DNA of 64,000 nucleotides from contig CAZWVH010000004.1 of NCBI GenBank assembly GCA_964636945.1, positions 4,463 through 68,462 of the forward strand, written 5' to 3'. The notes under the pieces were generated by a model. That model saw only the letters and a program-made list of their open reading frames with translations. It was not told the DNA's origin and made no database searches. Positions within the stretch are counted from its first letter, which is position 1. The number at the start of each line of letters is the position of its first letter. The translations under genes were made by a program, and so were the position numbers. The DNA comes from CAZADA01 sp964636945. Its GTDB lineage: Bacteria; Pseudomonadota; Alphaproteobacteria; Caulobacterales; Maricaulaceae. Shown one piece after another: positions 1 through 9,125 of the stretch.

Positions 1-1573
1 CGAGCACGTCTTCCTTTGTGAGGCTTTCGCCAGCTTGGGGTTGGACAATCAGCAAAGGCCGTTCGTCCCATTTGGGATGGGCGATCCCGATGGCGGCAGC
101 ATTGGCGATCTTGGGGTGACCGACCGCATAATTCTCCAGATCCACTGACGAGATCCACTCACCGCCGGACTTGATGACATCCTTGGCGCGATCGGTGATC
201 TGCATGGTCCCGTGTTGGTCAATATTCGCCACATCACCGGTGTCCAAGAACCCATCGCCGTCCAACACCTGCCCCCCAGCGCCCTTGAAATATCCGGAAG
301 CGACGGCCGGGCCGCGCACCAAGAGTCTGCCTGACGTCTTGCCATCCCGCTCGACCGGAGCGCCGTGATCGTCCACGATCTTTAATTCAACACCGAAGGG
401 GGCCCGGCCCTGCTTGAGCTTGTAGGTCAGCAGCTCATCATTGGACAAATGATCGACGGTCGACGGCGGCACGTTCACCGAACCCAGCGGCGAGAGCTCG
501 GTCATGCCCCATGCATGGAGCACCCGCACGCCGTAATCCTCTTCGAAGGCGCGCAATATTTTTTCGGGAACCGCCGAGCCGCCGATTACCACTTTTTGCA
601 AATGTGGCAGTGCGCCGCCATTGGCCTGAAGATATTGCAATAGGCCCAGCCATACGGTGGGCACTGCGGCGGTGACGGTTACCTGTTCGTCATTGAGTAA
701 ATTGTAGACTGACTCTCCATCCAGCCTCGGGCCAGGCATGACCATTTTGGCCCCTGCCGCCGGACAGGAGAACGCCAACCCCCACGCATTGGCGTGGAAC
801 ATGGGCACGATGGGCAACACCGTGTCGCGTTGGGATAAGCCAAGGGCGTCCGGCGCCAATGTCAAATAGGTGTGCAGCACATTGGAGCGGTGGGTGTATG
901 CCACGCCCTTGGGGTCCCCCGTGGTCCCTGAGGTATAGCACAACCCACATGCGGTGGTTTCCGGAAATCCGCCCCATGGAGTGTCGACCGTTTGACCGTT
1001 GATCCAGTCCTCATAGCCAATGGCTGGGATGGATACGCCGTCGAAAGCCGCCAGATCACCAAACACAATGAGACGTTCCACCGACTGAAGTTTATCGGCG
1101 ATCGGCTTGATGATCGGAGCGAACATGGCGTCCACCGCCAATATGCGGTCTTCGGCGTGATTGGCGATCCAAGCAATTTGATCAGGATGAAGACGGGGAT
1201 TCATGGTGTGCAGGACCGCGCCAACGCCCATGGTTCCAAACCAGCATTCCATGTGTTCGGCGGTATTCCATGCCAGTGTTGCTATGCGATCGCCCGGCGA
1301 TACGCCGTGACTGGCCAGTGCAGCCGAAACTTGTTTGGCGCGCGCGTGCAAGGCCGCATAATTGGTGCGCTTTACTCCGCCCTCAGCGCGGGCGGTAACC
1401 ACTTCGCGCTCGGGATGATTGATTTTGGCGTAGTCCAGGATTTTGTCGACGGTCAGCGGCCAGTCTTGCATCGTGCCGGGAATGCCAATGCCGCCCGGTT
1501 CGCGGGACTCCTCAGCTGTTGGAGAGCTGTCCGTGGTCAATGATGATTGAGGTCTTTTTTTATTGAAGATCAT
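1..1573 (-). CDS. Long-/medium-chain fatty acid-CoA ligase (AMP-binding), C-terminus off the left edge
   Basis: Activates a carboxylic acid, probably a fatty acid, as acyl-AMP and then acyl-CoA in the cytoplasm. One frame stays open from the ATG at 1573 to the window edge (524 codons, family about 540-550), so only the last few dozen residues are missing. The AMP-binding P-loop-like motif [12 protein letters not shown] is at about residues 213-224. Further signatures are [20 protein letters not shown] and [10 protein letters not shown]. The start is supported by GGGGAGGCGG just upstream. The first 30 residues are polar and precede the usual MQDWPLTV opening of this subfamily, so initiation at that internal Met is possible. 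Substrate chain length cannot be read from sequence. It stands alone here; its downstream neighbour lies outside the window. Confidence 0.9.
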   Translation of the reverse strand, partial: MIFNKKRPQSSLTTDSSPTAEESREPGGIGIPGTMQDWPLTVDKILDYAKINHPEREVVTARAEGGVKRTNYAALHARAKQVSAALASHGVSPGDRIATLAWNTAEHMECWFGTMGVGAVLHTMNPRLHPDQIAWIANHAEDRILAVDAMFAPIIKPIADKLQSVERLIVFGDLAAFDGVSIPAIGYEDWINGQTVDTPWGGFPETTACGLCYTSGTTGDPKGVAYTHRSNVLHTYLTLAPDALGLSQRDTVLPIVPMFHANAWGLAFSCPAAGAKMVMPGPRLDGESVYNLLNDEQVTVTAAVPTVWLGLLQYLQANGGALPHLQKVVIGGSAVPEKILRAFEEDYGVRVLHAWGMTELSPLGSVNVPPSTVDHLSNDELLTYKLKQGRAPFGVELKIVDDHGAPVERDGKTSGRLLVRGPAVASGYFKGAGGQVLDGDGFLDTGDVANIDQHGTMQITDRAKDVIKSGGEWISSVDLENYAVGHPKIANAAAIGIAHPKWDERPLLIVQPQAGESLTKEDVL

Positions 1574-1952
1574 GTCCGCCTCCCCGGCCAAATTTATCGT
1601 TCACAGCCTGAAACGGCATCGCCTAAGGCCGTAACTCGTAGTATGCGGCACTGGCGAAGTAAGGCAATTGCTTGAGACCGAATTCACCAAGACATCGGTG
1701 TGCACCGAAGATTGCGGGACGTTTTTAGCCGCAGTCATGTCTCATGTGGAGGTTTTGCACTCTTTCCCCCCAAACCGCCCGTTTCAGCTGGCCGTTTGAA
1801 AATGCCCGGCCATGCAAAAATGCCCGCTCAAATCGCGGCTGTGACCGACGCAGAATTGATGGCGGCTGGCTTTACGACGCCCATTTGCCCAGTATCTCAG
1901 CTACTTCAAGTTAGCGGTAGCACAGAGGAGTCACGGGCGACGAGAGTGCTCG

Positions 1953-2195
1953 ATCTGTAGCCCAAACACGTCAGGATGTTACGGCATGGCGATCGATGTG
2001 AACGGCGTCATCTACGCCACTGGGCCTGGCGGAGTGCATGTCCTGACCCGCGAAGGCCAGCGCATCGCCCTCATTTCCACGGGAAGCGCCGCGGCCAACT
2101 GCGCCTTTGGCGGTGATGACGCCGCCACCTTGTTCATCACGTCGGCGGCGTTTTTGGCGCGTGTCCAGCTTACGGCTCGCGGTGTCGGCCTATGA
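1953..2195 (+). pseudogene. C-terminal remnant of an SMP-30/gluconolactonase-like protein
   Basis: A short open stretch reads GMAIDVNGVIYATGPGGV, then SAAANCAFGGDDAATLFIT, and ends ARVQLTARGVGL. This is the typical last 70 or so residues of SMP-30/gluconolactonase/LRE beta-propellers, which end in a GPGGVWVF strand, an NCAFGG loop and a final RVRL strand. The normal protein has about 300 residues. The frame is open a little upstream (from about 1953) but no recognisable propeller blades or catalytic metal ligands precede it, and no ribosome binding site is seen at the ATG at 1986. I read it as a decayed gene rather than a small functional protein. The rest of 1574-2275 holds nothing I can support. 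Confidence 0.6.
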
Positions 2196-2275
2196 TCCTC
2201 CAACCCATTCCTCACCGTGTGTCCGTGAAGCAGATCGCCGCTTTGCCTTTGGTCACGTCGGTCTAGCCGCATGTG

Positions 2276-2314
2276 GAAAAATAATGTGGCGGCGGACACC
2301 AGAGCCCGCCGCCA
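2276..2314 (-). terminator. Rho-independent terminator of the TonB-dependent receptor gene
   Basis: A perfect 9-bp stem (2287-2295 with 2306-2314, TGGCGGCGG) has a 10-nt loop. Read on the minus strand it is followed by a T-rich tract (ATTATTTTT). It lies 30 bases past the receptor stop codon, in the right orientation. Confidence 0.8.
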
Positions 2315-2343
2315 AAGGCTGGGTCATTTCATTGACAATTGAA

Positions 2344-5300
2344 CTAGAAGCGCTTGGTCACATTGACGAATGCCCGGCGTCCAAACACATCATACTGCGA
2401 GACAAAGGGCATTTGACCGATGGTGGAGATCTCAGCGCCATTAAAGCCGCTGGTCGTCACCCGCGGTGGCGGCGTGTCAAAGAGATTTGAGACACCCAGC
2501 GTGAACCTCCAATCCTCGAAGTCACGAGACAATGAGGCATTATGGTACACCGTGGCTTCCGCGTTGAGGTCGACACAGTAGTCACCCACCCTCGTGCTCA
2601 CCCGACACAATTCACCGTTGGCCGCAATGAAATCGCCCTCGTCGGAGGTTTCGCCCACATAGTTGATGCCCCAAAACGCCGTCCAATCGTTCTTTGACAA
2701 TATGATGTTGGCTTCACCGACCCATTCAGGATCCCCGGCCTCGCCATTGACCGACTGAACATTGCCATCGAACAATTCTTCGTCGTCGGTGATCTGATTG
2801 ACCCAGTTGGTTCTGAAATCGAGATCCCACCCTGCGAAGATGTTGTTCTGGGTATATTGCAGTGTGTAGTCCAACCCGGTGTTCTTAAGGCTATTGATAT
2901 TGATGAATGTGGCTGTGATCTGGTCAATATTGAACGGGGCGCCCGTTTGACCGCGCACGAACAAATCGCAGAGCGGTTCATCGGGGAACACTTCGGAGTC
3001 ATAACAACCAAAGACGATTTGATTGGCGTCCAACGTGTCCACAGTCCCTTCAATGTCGATTTCGTAATAATCAACGGCGAGGCTGAGGTTTGCCTCCCAC
3101 GGCAAGAACCTAGACGGCTCGAACACAAAACCGACCACGCTCGCTTCGGATGTCTCCGGCTCCAATTCGCCTAATCCGCCGCCGATGGTCACCGTGGGTT
3201 CCACGCCGCCACCTGAAAAGTCATCAGGAATGCCATCGGCCGCACAATTGTCCGCGATGCGTTGCGAGATGCCGCCTTCGGCCAGCGTCGCCGCCCAATC
3301 AATACACGGATCAACGCCGCTTTGTCGCACGATGAACGATTCATTGTTGAGGAACAGCTCGAACAAGGCCGGCGCGCGGAATGACGTACCCCGAGACCCG
3401 CGCAGTGTGAACCAATCGGTCACCGCCCAATCCACACCAAACTTCCAAGTGGTTTCGGCCGAATCCACCGTGTCCACGTCCGTCCACCGCAATGAGCCCA
3501 CCACATCGAGTGACTCAAAGAATGGAACATCACTCAGCACGGGCACATACACCTCGCCGAACACCTCGGTGGTTGTCGACGACCCTTCGGTGATGCCCGC
3601 CTCGTTCTGCAGGAAGATGAAGCCGTTCCGTGCGTTTTCGCCGGGAGTGTCTTTAATCGAGTCTTCACGCCAAGTCGCGCCAACGGCGAAACCGACATCT
3701 CCGGCTGGCAAACTGAACAGTTCGCCGTCCACAATGCCTTCAACATATGTTTGGTCGTACTCCGTTTCGCCGACGTCAACGCCAAACAATAACGCGCGTT
3801 GTTGTGGCGTGAGCACGCCGGCCAGGAGCTGGGGATCATTGTAATCAATGTCGATACATTCGGTCATGACGCCGGAGAAATTCTCGATCATCTGACCCGC
3901 ACAAGACGAAGACCGGAAATCACCAATGTCGCTCACCACCACGCCGCTGACGATCTCATCGCGATATTCCCCGCGCGAACGGGAATGCTGGGCGTAAATG
4001 TCCCACTGCCAGCCGCCAAAAAAGCCGCCGTCGGGCAGTTCGCCACGCAGGCCGCCAATGGCGCGCATATAATCAACAGTCGTTTTCTGACCATCATGGT
4101 CGTAAAACGTTGTTGGACTGATCAGAGCATCGCCCGTGATTAGCGGATTGACCACCGGGTCGCTCGGAATGCCGAAGGCGCCAAGGCCCGGCGCGTTGAA
4201 TGTCCCGCCAAAGTTGAAGTATTGATTTGATCCGGTTTGCTTGGTCGTGCGCTGGCTGAAAAGCACATCCGCGTAAACTTCCACGGAATCAGTCAGTTCA
4301 AAGGCGCCGTCCGCATAGAATGTGAGATTGGTGGTTTCAGGCACGAAGGTATCGTTGCGTTCTCCCACATGGTAGTTCTGCGTGACCGCGTAATTCTCAC
4401 GATTGGTGCTGACGGGGAACCACCCCGCAGGGAGACCAATTTGGAATGGGTCGAGGGGAGCCGCCCACTGCGGCAACCCAAGTGCGGCAAGCGATCCGTC
4501 ATAGTCAAATTGCAGCAATTGCGTCGTGGGGTCGATATTGCCTTGCTCGTCAAACGTGATCGCGTTCGAACCGTTCGGCGAGTAGATATACGAATAATCA
4601 TAGAGCCAGATATGGCCCCACGTCGTGCCGTTGGCGCAGGCATATCCATCATCGCCGGTGTAGTTAAAGCCGTGAACGCCGGGACCGCGGGGGTCGACCA
4701 CGTCGCGCCGGGCGCCCGTTTGTTCATCGAAGATGAAGTCCTCTGGACAGTCGAGAAACTCCCGATCGCCCTTGGTGATCCGGCGTTGCTTTTGGTAGTC
4801 CACCGCAACCTGGAAATGTCCGCCATCGAACGTCTTGCCGTAGAGGGCGTTAAAGCGACCAAACTCACCCGCTCCATCAAACGGCTGGGAGTAAAACGCG
4901 TCTAACTCCAAACCATCGAAATCGCGCCGAGTGATGAGGTTCACCACACCCGCGACCGCGTCGGACCCATAGATTGACGACGCGCCGTCTTTCAGAATTT
5001 CCACCGACTCCAGCGCAGAGAACGGGATGACATTCAGGTCGAAAGCCGCCACTTGGCCGCGCACACCGGCGGGGCCCGCACGCTTGCCATCCAGCAAGAC
5101 CAAGGTCCTGTTAGCGCCAAGTCCACGCAGGGAGACCGTCTGAACCCCCTCCCCGCCTTGGGGACTGGCTGAATTGGCCGAGATGCCGGACGTCAATTGC
5201 GAAGAACCTGCGGCAAGCGTCGAGCCTTGCACCAAGGCGCCGGTGTCAAAGCGGCCCTGCGAGACGCCCAATTCTGGATCAAGCACCTGAATGGGCGAGG

Positions 5301-5529
5301 GACTGGTAAACTCATCGCGGCGAATGCGCGAGCCCGTAACCAGGATTTTCTCTTCAGAAACGGCGCCGGCGTCGGCCTGAGAAACCTGGTCGACATCATC
5401 GCTTGTATCGTCGTCATCCTGTGCATACACCCCTGGAGCCAAAGTGATCGACATCACGATAGCCAATGTTGACGACGTCAATTTAAGGTTAGAGGTGAGT
5501 CTCGACTCATTTGTCCATAAACTAAGCAT
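2344..5529 (-). CDS. TonB-dependent outer-membrane receptor
   Basis: A 1061-residue outer-membrane transporter that would import a substrate using energy passed on by TonB. The start is fixed by GGGAGGGACCTAA before the ATG. A long N-terminus ends in a signal peptide with cleavage near GVYAQ, followed by an acidic linker, EEKILVTGSRI (plug start), the plug motif VQTVSLRGLGANRTLVLLDG and LKDGASSIYGSDAVAGVVNL. The remainder is beta-barrel and ends in Phe (NVTKRF), the outer-membrane targeting residue. The size and the plug type match the large alphaproteobacterial TBDRs found in polysaccharide or complex-substrate loci. It is divergent from the halogenase gene across a 598-bp intergenic region, and a TonB motor lies 8 kb away. 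The substrate is unknown; maltodextrin (because of the pullulanase) or a product of the adjacent tailoring enzymes are both possible. Confidence 0.92.
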   Translation of the reverse strand: MLSLWTNESRLTSNLKLTSSTLAIVMSITLAPGVYAQDDDDTSDDVDQVSQADAGAVSEEKILVTGSRIRRDEFTSPSPIQVLDPELGVSQGRFDTGALVQGSTLAAGSSQLTSGISANSASPQGGEGVQTVSLRGLGANRTLVLLDGKRAGPAGVRGQVAAFDLNVIPFSALESVEILKDGASSIYGSDAVAGVVNLITRRDFDGLELDAFYSQPFDGAGEFGRFNALYGKTFDGGHFQVAVDYQKQRRITKGDREFLDCPEDFIFDEQTGARRDVVDPRGPGVHGFNYTGDDGYACANGTTWGHIWLYDYSYIYSPNGSNAITFDEQGNIDPTTQLLQFDYDGSLAALGLPQWAAPLDPFQIGLPAGWFPVSTNRENYAVTQNYHVGERNDTFVPETTNLTFYADGAFELTDSVEVYADVLFSQRTTKQTGSNQYFNFGGTFNAPGLGAFGIPSDPVVNPLITGDALISPTTFYDHDGQKTTVDYMRAIGGLRGELPDGGFFGGWQWDIYAQHSRSRGEYRDEIVSGVVVSDIGDFRSSSCAGQMIENFSGVMTECIDIDYNDPQLLAGVLTPQQRALLFGVDVGETEYDQTYVEGIVDGELFSLPAGDVGFAVGATWREDSIKDTPGENARNGFIFLQNEAGITEGSSTTTEVFGEVYVPVLSDVPFFESLDVVGSLRWTDVDTVDSAETTWKFGVDWAVTDWFTLRGSRGTSFRAPALFELFLNNESFIVRQSGVDPCIDWAATLAEGGISQRIADNCAADGIPDDFSGGGVEPTVTIGGGLGELEPETSEASVVGFVFEPSRFLPWEANLSLAVDYYEIDIEGTVDTLDANQIVFGCYDSEVFPDEPLCDLFVRGQTGAPFNIDQITATFININSLKNTGLDYTLQYTQNNIFAGWDLDFRTNWVNQITDDEELFDGNVQSVNGEAGDPEWVGEANIILSKNDWTAFWGINYVGETSDEGDFIAANGELCRVSTRVGDYCVDLNAEATVYHNASLSRDFEDWRFTLGVSNLFDTPPPRVTTSGFNGAEISTIGQMPFVSQYDVFGRRAFVNVTKRF

Positions 5530-6127
5530 TTAGGTCCCTCCCACAATAAAGCACCAGCTATCGCAGGCTCACAATGAACACACACACCGTAAATAACGGC
5601 CCGATAACTCGACCGCTCCAGACTACACCTCGCACGGGGAAGAAGAAGCATCCGAGTTAATGAATCGGTCACAATTTTCAATGTAGTGGCAATAAAGTCA
5701 CTGCCGGAATAAATATTTGCGATGAACGGCGCAATTTCTACGACGAACGACGAGCTATCTATTTTTATTGCAAAGTATTCATGATCCGGCAATCTAAAGT
5801 TATTCGGCAAGGAGGTGACTGAATACCGTTTGAGCGTGGCGTTCTGATTCTCATTCGCCCATTGTGAATCGGCCCCATCATCCAATTTGCGCAGAACTCG
5901 AAGCCCCCTTCAGCCATGGTTTCGCAAATGATTGCAGAGCGAGTTGCTGCACCGACGCGACGGCGGTTTTGGCTGCGATTGGGCGCCCCGGCCAACATGC
6001 ATTGCGTGTGCGCGGTATTTCTTCGAATTCCCCTCAATGCAGCGCCGACTTTGACGTGCGCGCCATAACCATTGATCATCTGAGCTCACCGTAATCCTCA
6101 TCATGCATAGGCTAGGCGACGGCGCTC
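5530..6127. promoter_or_regulatory. Divergent intergenic region between receptor and halogenase genes
   Basis: Nearly 600 bp without a supportable gene separates the two divergent start codons, so it should carry both promoters. Short open frames here have no ribosome binding site or family resemblance. Isolated GCAA-type half-sites occur (TTGCAAAG near 5767, GCAAATGATTGC near 5936) and resemble the elements upstream of the pullulanase gene, but none forms a clean palindrome. No certain -35/-10 pair was identified. Confidence 0.4.
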
Positions 6128-7759
6128 ATGGCAAATACGCGAGTGGTCATTGTGGGCGGTGGTTCTTCAGGATGGATCGCCGCAGCGTATTTGGACGGCG
6201 CGCTCAACCGCTTACGCAAAGGACCGCGCATTGACATCACGGTTGTGGAGTCGCCCGACATACCGCGCATTTCAGTTGGCGAGGCAACCATACCCTCCCT
6301 GACCCATGTGCTTGAGGTGGCGGGCATCGACGAAACCGATTTCGTGAAGCACACGGACGCGACCTACAAACAGGCTATAAAATATCGAAATTGGTGGAAG
6401 AATGACGGCTCGTCCTACTATCACCCCTTCACGCGCGGCCCCTTTGGTCCTATCGACTTTACCGGCGAAATTTGGGCGCGAAGCGACCGTTCTATCCCTT
6501 ATATGGAGACAGTGTCCGCCCAGCCGGCCTTGTGCGAGTTGGGGCTGGTTCCCAAGACCCAGGGACCATGGCGTTTTGGTCCTCCGCTGCATTATGCATT
6601 TCATCTCAATGCACAAAAGTTCGCGGACTATCTGACTGCCCACGCCACAGCACACGGCGTGACCCATGTCCGCGCCAATATGACCAGCGCCGTCATGCGC
6701 GAGAACGGGCTGATCCAAGCCATTGAGACCGACACAGCGGGTCGAATTGATGGCGATATTTTTGTCGACTGCACAGGCTTTTCGGCTCAGCTGATCGCCA
6801 AGCACATGAATGTGAACTCGCTTGACGCCTCCAAATACCTCATGTGTGACCGCGCCCTGGTGATGCCGATCCCCTATGACGTGGCCTATCCTGGCGAGTT
6901 GCGCTCGTACACACTTGCAACAGCGCTGTCGGCTGGGTGGATCTGGGATATTCCACTGCGTTCGCGTCGCGCCGTGGGCTATGTCCACTCCAGCGCGTTT
7001 GTCTCACTCGACGAGGCCGAGCGCGAAGTGCGCGCCTATGAAGGCCCCCACAGCGAAGCGCTCGATACGCGGGTGGTCAATTTTCAGGTTGGTTGGCGGC
7101 ACCGCCACTGGGTGGGCAACTGCGTCGCCATTGGGCTGTCTGGCGGTTTTATTGAGCCCCTCGAGTCCACGGGTTTGTATCTGTCAGAATTGGGCGCAGT
7201 CATGCTGGCCGAACACTTCCCTTACAAAGACGATCACATCCCAGCCTTGGCGTTTCGCTATAATCGCATTTTGCAAAATCGGTATTACGAGATACTGGAC
7301 TTCATTAATCTGCACTATTGTCTGACAAAGCGAGATGACACCGCGTTCTGGCGCGAAGTGCAAAACTCCGATCGCGTCACCGAGCGCATCAAAGCTAAGC
7401 TGGAATTCTGGCGCGCCAAGCGTCCGTCCGCCGCCGATCTGGAGGACCAGTTTTTCCTCGGCCAGTCTCAAGAATTATCAGGCGATCCCAACGGGCTGGA
7501 TGATCGCCGCCCCCCTGTCGACACCGCCAAGCTTTGGAGCCATTACAGCTATGAGTGCATCATGTACGGGATGAACTACAGCGGCCGCGACTGGACGGAT
7601 GACGATGCTTCGCGCGGCTTTCCCGCCCAAGTCCAGCCGAGGGTGAAGGCGCGGATCGCCAACCTATCCCAGCACTTGCCGCGCCATGAGGAATATTTGC
7701 GTCAAATGGTGGGATTTGAAGCCCCGCCCACCGGACCGCGACCGGCAGGGTGGTCATGA
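6128..7759 (+). CDS. Flavin-dependent (tryptophan-type) halogenase
   Basis: A 543-residue FADH2-dependent halogenase that would use a reduced flavin, O2 and halide to halogenate an aromatic or other electron-rich substrate. The diagnostic features are present: the FAD loop GGGSSG (residues 10-15), GEATIP (51-56), the catalytic Lys in TYKQAIKY (K81, equivalent to Lys79 of PrnA), the halogenase hallmark W271-x-W273-x-I-P276, and the catalytic Glu in EPLESTG (E346). Length is normal and the active site looks intact. The regioselectivity and even the substrate are not predictable; many alphaproteobacterial members sit beside TonB-dependent receptors and act on unknown molecules. It lies 78 bp before the sulfotransferase gene and probably shares its transcript. 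No flavin reductase is adjacent. The ribosome binding site is weak. Confidence 0.92.
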   Translation: MANTRVVIVGGGSSGWIAAAYLDGALNRLRKGPRIDITVVESPDIPRISVGEATIPSLTHVLEVAGIDETDFVKHTDATYKQAIKYRNWWKNDGSSYYHPFTRGPFGPIDFTGEIWARSDRSIPYMETVSAQPALCELGLVPKTQGPWRFGPPLHYAFHLNAQKFADYLTAHATAHGVTHVRANMTSAVMRENGLIQAIETDTAGRIDGDIFVDCTGFSAQLIAKHMNVNSLDASKYLMCDRALVMPIPYDVAYPGELRSYTLATALSAGWIWDIPLRSRRAVGYVHSSAFVSLDEAEREVRAYEGPHSEALDTRVVNFQVGWRHRHWVGNCVAIGLSGGFIEPLESTGLYLSELGAVMLAEHFPYKDDHIPALAFRYNRILQNRYYEILDFINLHYCLTKRDDTAFWREVQNSDRVTERIKAKLEFWRAKRPSAADLEDQFFLGQSQELSGDPNGLDDRRPPVDTAKLWSHYSYECIMYGMNYSGRDWTDDDASRGFPAQVQPRVKARIANLSQHLPRHEEYLRQMVGFEAPPTGPRPAGWS

Positions 7760-7837
7760 CCTGTTTGGCGCGCTGGCGAAACGCTTCGCGCGATAATTTT
7801 GAATCGATTGCGTCAGTCAACAGATTGGATTGAGCCC

Positions 7838-8629
7838 ATGCCCCGGATTCACATGAAACCGGACACCCTCAATGAGGAGAACCGGAAATTTCAGCAGACA
7901 CCATTAACACAACCGGTGTTTCTCAACAGTGTGCCGAAAAGCGGTTCACACTTACTGCGCAATATTTTCCGGATGTTTGTGCCGGTTGAGCAGCAATATC
8001 ATGAACAATTCATTCAATGGCCCAACCTTGAGGAACACGCACACGCCTTCAACAAAGACAGCTGCTATCTGAGCTGGGGACATTTGTTGTTTTCCGATGC
8101 GTCGGTGATGCGCCTCAAACACGCCCGCAAAATTCTGCTCGTCCGCGACCCCTATTCCTGGGTGCTCGCGCGAACGCGCTTTTTCTTGTCCGATGAGTTC
8201 TCAGGAAACATCGACCACATCAAAAACGGTGTTTTGACCGTGGAGGAACTTCTCAACCTCATGATTATGGGCGTGTACCAGAAAGCGCCCTCCATGCAGG
8301 AGATCTTCAATCTCAACGCCTGCGCCTGGATCGGCACCGGTGTTTATCTCGTGCGCTATGAGCAATTGGTTGAGAATGTGCGCGACCTGGATTCTGCCCG
8401 TGCGCAGACCTATTTTCACGCCCTGTTCGAAGCTGGCGGCATCACTGTCCCCGAGGACTGGCGCGAACGGGTGCGTGTCGGTTCAGATCGCAAACAAAGC
8501 GGCACGGCGCGCGAAAACCTCAGCGGCAAGGCCGATGAAATCGCCATTCCCAAGGAGTTGCCCGACGCTCAAAAACGGCTGGTCGATCTCCAGGCGCCCG
8601 GATTGAGAGCGTTTTTAGGGTATGTGTAG
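7838..8629 (+). CDS. Sulfotransferase-family protein
   Basis: Likely transfers a sulfuryl group from PAPS to a hydroxyl or amine. The 5'-phosphosulfate binding loop is SVPKSGSHLLRN, and the 3'-phosphate binding motif is KILLVRDPYSWVLAR. A later QSGTARENLSGKADE resembles the C-terminal co-substrate segment of Sulfotransfer_1/3 proteins. I chose the ATG at 7838 (263 residues); an in-frame TTG at 7799 and an ATG at 7853 are alternatives and none has a strong ribosome binding site. It follows the halogenase gene closely on the same strand, which suggests the two enzymes tailor the same molecule. No signal peptide or membrane segment is visible, so it is presumably cytoplasmic. The acceptor is unknown. 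Confidence 0.8.
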   Translation: MPRIHMKPDTLNEENRKFQQTPLTQPVFLNSVPKSGSHLLRNIFRMFVPVEQQYHEQFIQWPNLEEHAHAFNKDSCYLSWGHLLFSDASVMRLKHARKILLVRDPYSWVLARTRFFLSDEFSGNIDHIKNGVLTVEELLNLMIMGVYQKAPSMQEIFNLNACAWIGTGVYLVRYEQLVENVRDLDSARAQTYFHALFEAGGITVPEDWRERVRVGSDRKQSGTARENLSGKADEIAIPKELPDAQKRLVDLQAPGLRAFLGYV

Positions 8630-8639
8630 GTCTTGATCA

Positions 8640-8825
8640 TTACGGCGTAGGCTCATCCCCGCCAGATGACTCGTTAGAGCCGCCAGACCCTTTGGTTTGA
8701 TTTTGAGCAAATGCGGCAATTGCCAGTGCTGCGGCGGCAAAAAGCGCACCACCCAAGAAATACTGCTCCTGGTGGAAAACGTAAATGGCGGCGAAGGCCA
8801 ACCCCGCCGCAACCAACAACATCAT
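8640..8825 (-). CDS. Small two-helix membrane protein
   Basis: 61 residues with two hydrophobic segments (about residues 2-17 and 22-41) and a short hydrophilic Gly/Ser-rich, acidic tail. It is preceded by GGTGGGGGTGATCT, a good ribosome binding site for the tandem ATGATG at 8825. It is convergent with the sulfotransferase gene, with the two stop codons only about 10 bases apart. I do not recognise a family. The hydrophobic pattern and ribosome binding site favour a real gene. Confidence 0.55.
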   Translation of the reverse strand: MMLLVAAGLAFAAIYVFHQEQYFLGGALFAAAALAIAAFAQNQTKGSGGSNESSGGDEPTP

Positions 8826-8985
8826 AGATCACCCCCACCAATTTCTCCGATCAGCGTAATCGGGCGCCCGGTCGCAGTCGAGCGCGGGGCCAAACGAATC
8901 AGCCGTGCAAGCCTCAGATCAATCAAAATTCTCAATGCAAGTGGCCAAACCAGTACTGGCTGAAGATTTCAAGTTCTGCAATTTC

Positions 8986-9032
8986 TTGCAAACTTTGCAA
9001 AGTATCCCGGCCATGCAATATTGCGCATTGCA
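8986..9032. promoter_or_regulatory. Cluster of GCAA-type palindromic operator candidates upstream of the pullulanase gene
   Basis: TTGCAAACTTTGCAA (8986-9000) is a perfect 7-1-7 palindrome. It is followed by GCAATATTGC (9015-9024, perfect) nested in a wider TGCAAT-N7-ATTGCA inverted repeat (9014-9032). A further TTGCGCAA lies at 9103-9110, inside the leader. TTGCAAA-type palindromes are characteristic of LacI/MalR-family regulators of sugar genes in alphaproteobacteria. The promoter candidate at 9055-9083 lies just downstream, so the sites are placed for control of pullulanase expression. The regulator gene itself is not in the window. Confidence 0.5.
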
Positions 9033-9054
9033 CCATAACTCAATTTTTACAATG

Positions 9055-9083
9055 TTGACTCGCTTAAAAGGGAAGCGTACTCT
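9055..9083 (+). promoter_or_regulatory. Candidate sigma70-type promoter for the pullulanase gene
   Basis: TTGACT (9055-9060) is a good -35 match. It is followed after 17 bases by TACTCT (9078-9083), a weak -10. This would put the transcript start near 9090, giving a leader of about 35 nt before the ATG at 9126. Confidence 0.35.
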
Positions 9084-9125
9084 TCATGCAAAATAATGAA
9101 AATTGCGCAAAGGGGAGGACCTGCC

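Noticed and set aside
1..1543. Several short frames on both strands that make the acyl-CoA ligase look frameshifted
   Set aside because: Direct translation of the minus strand from 1573 gives one continuous frame to the edge with all family motifs in order. The short frames are shadows.
1700..1960. 86-codon plus-strand frame
   Set aside because: No ribosome binding site, no recognisable domain, and it ends just before the gluconolactonase remnant. Probably non-coding.
4237..4905. 222-codon frame antisense to the receptor
   Set aside because: Long antisense frames are expected in GC-rich genes. It has no start signal and no domain resemblance.
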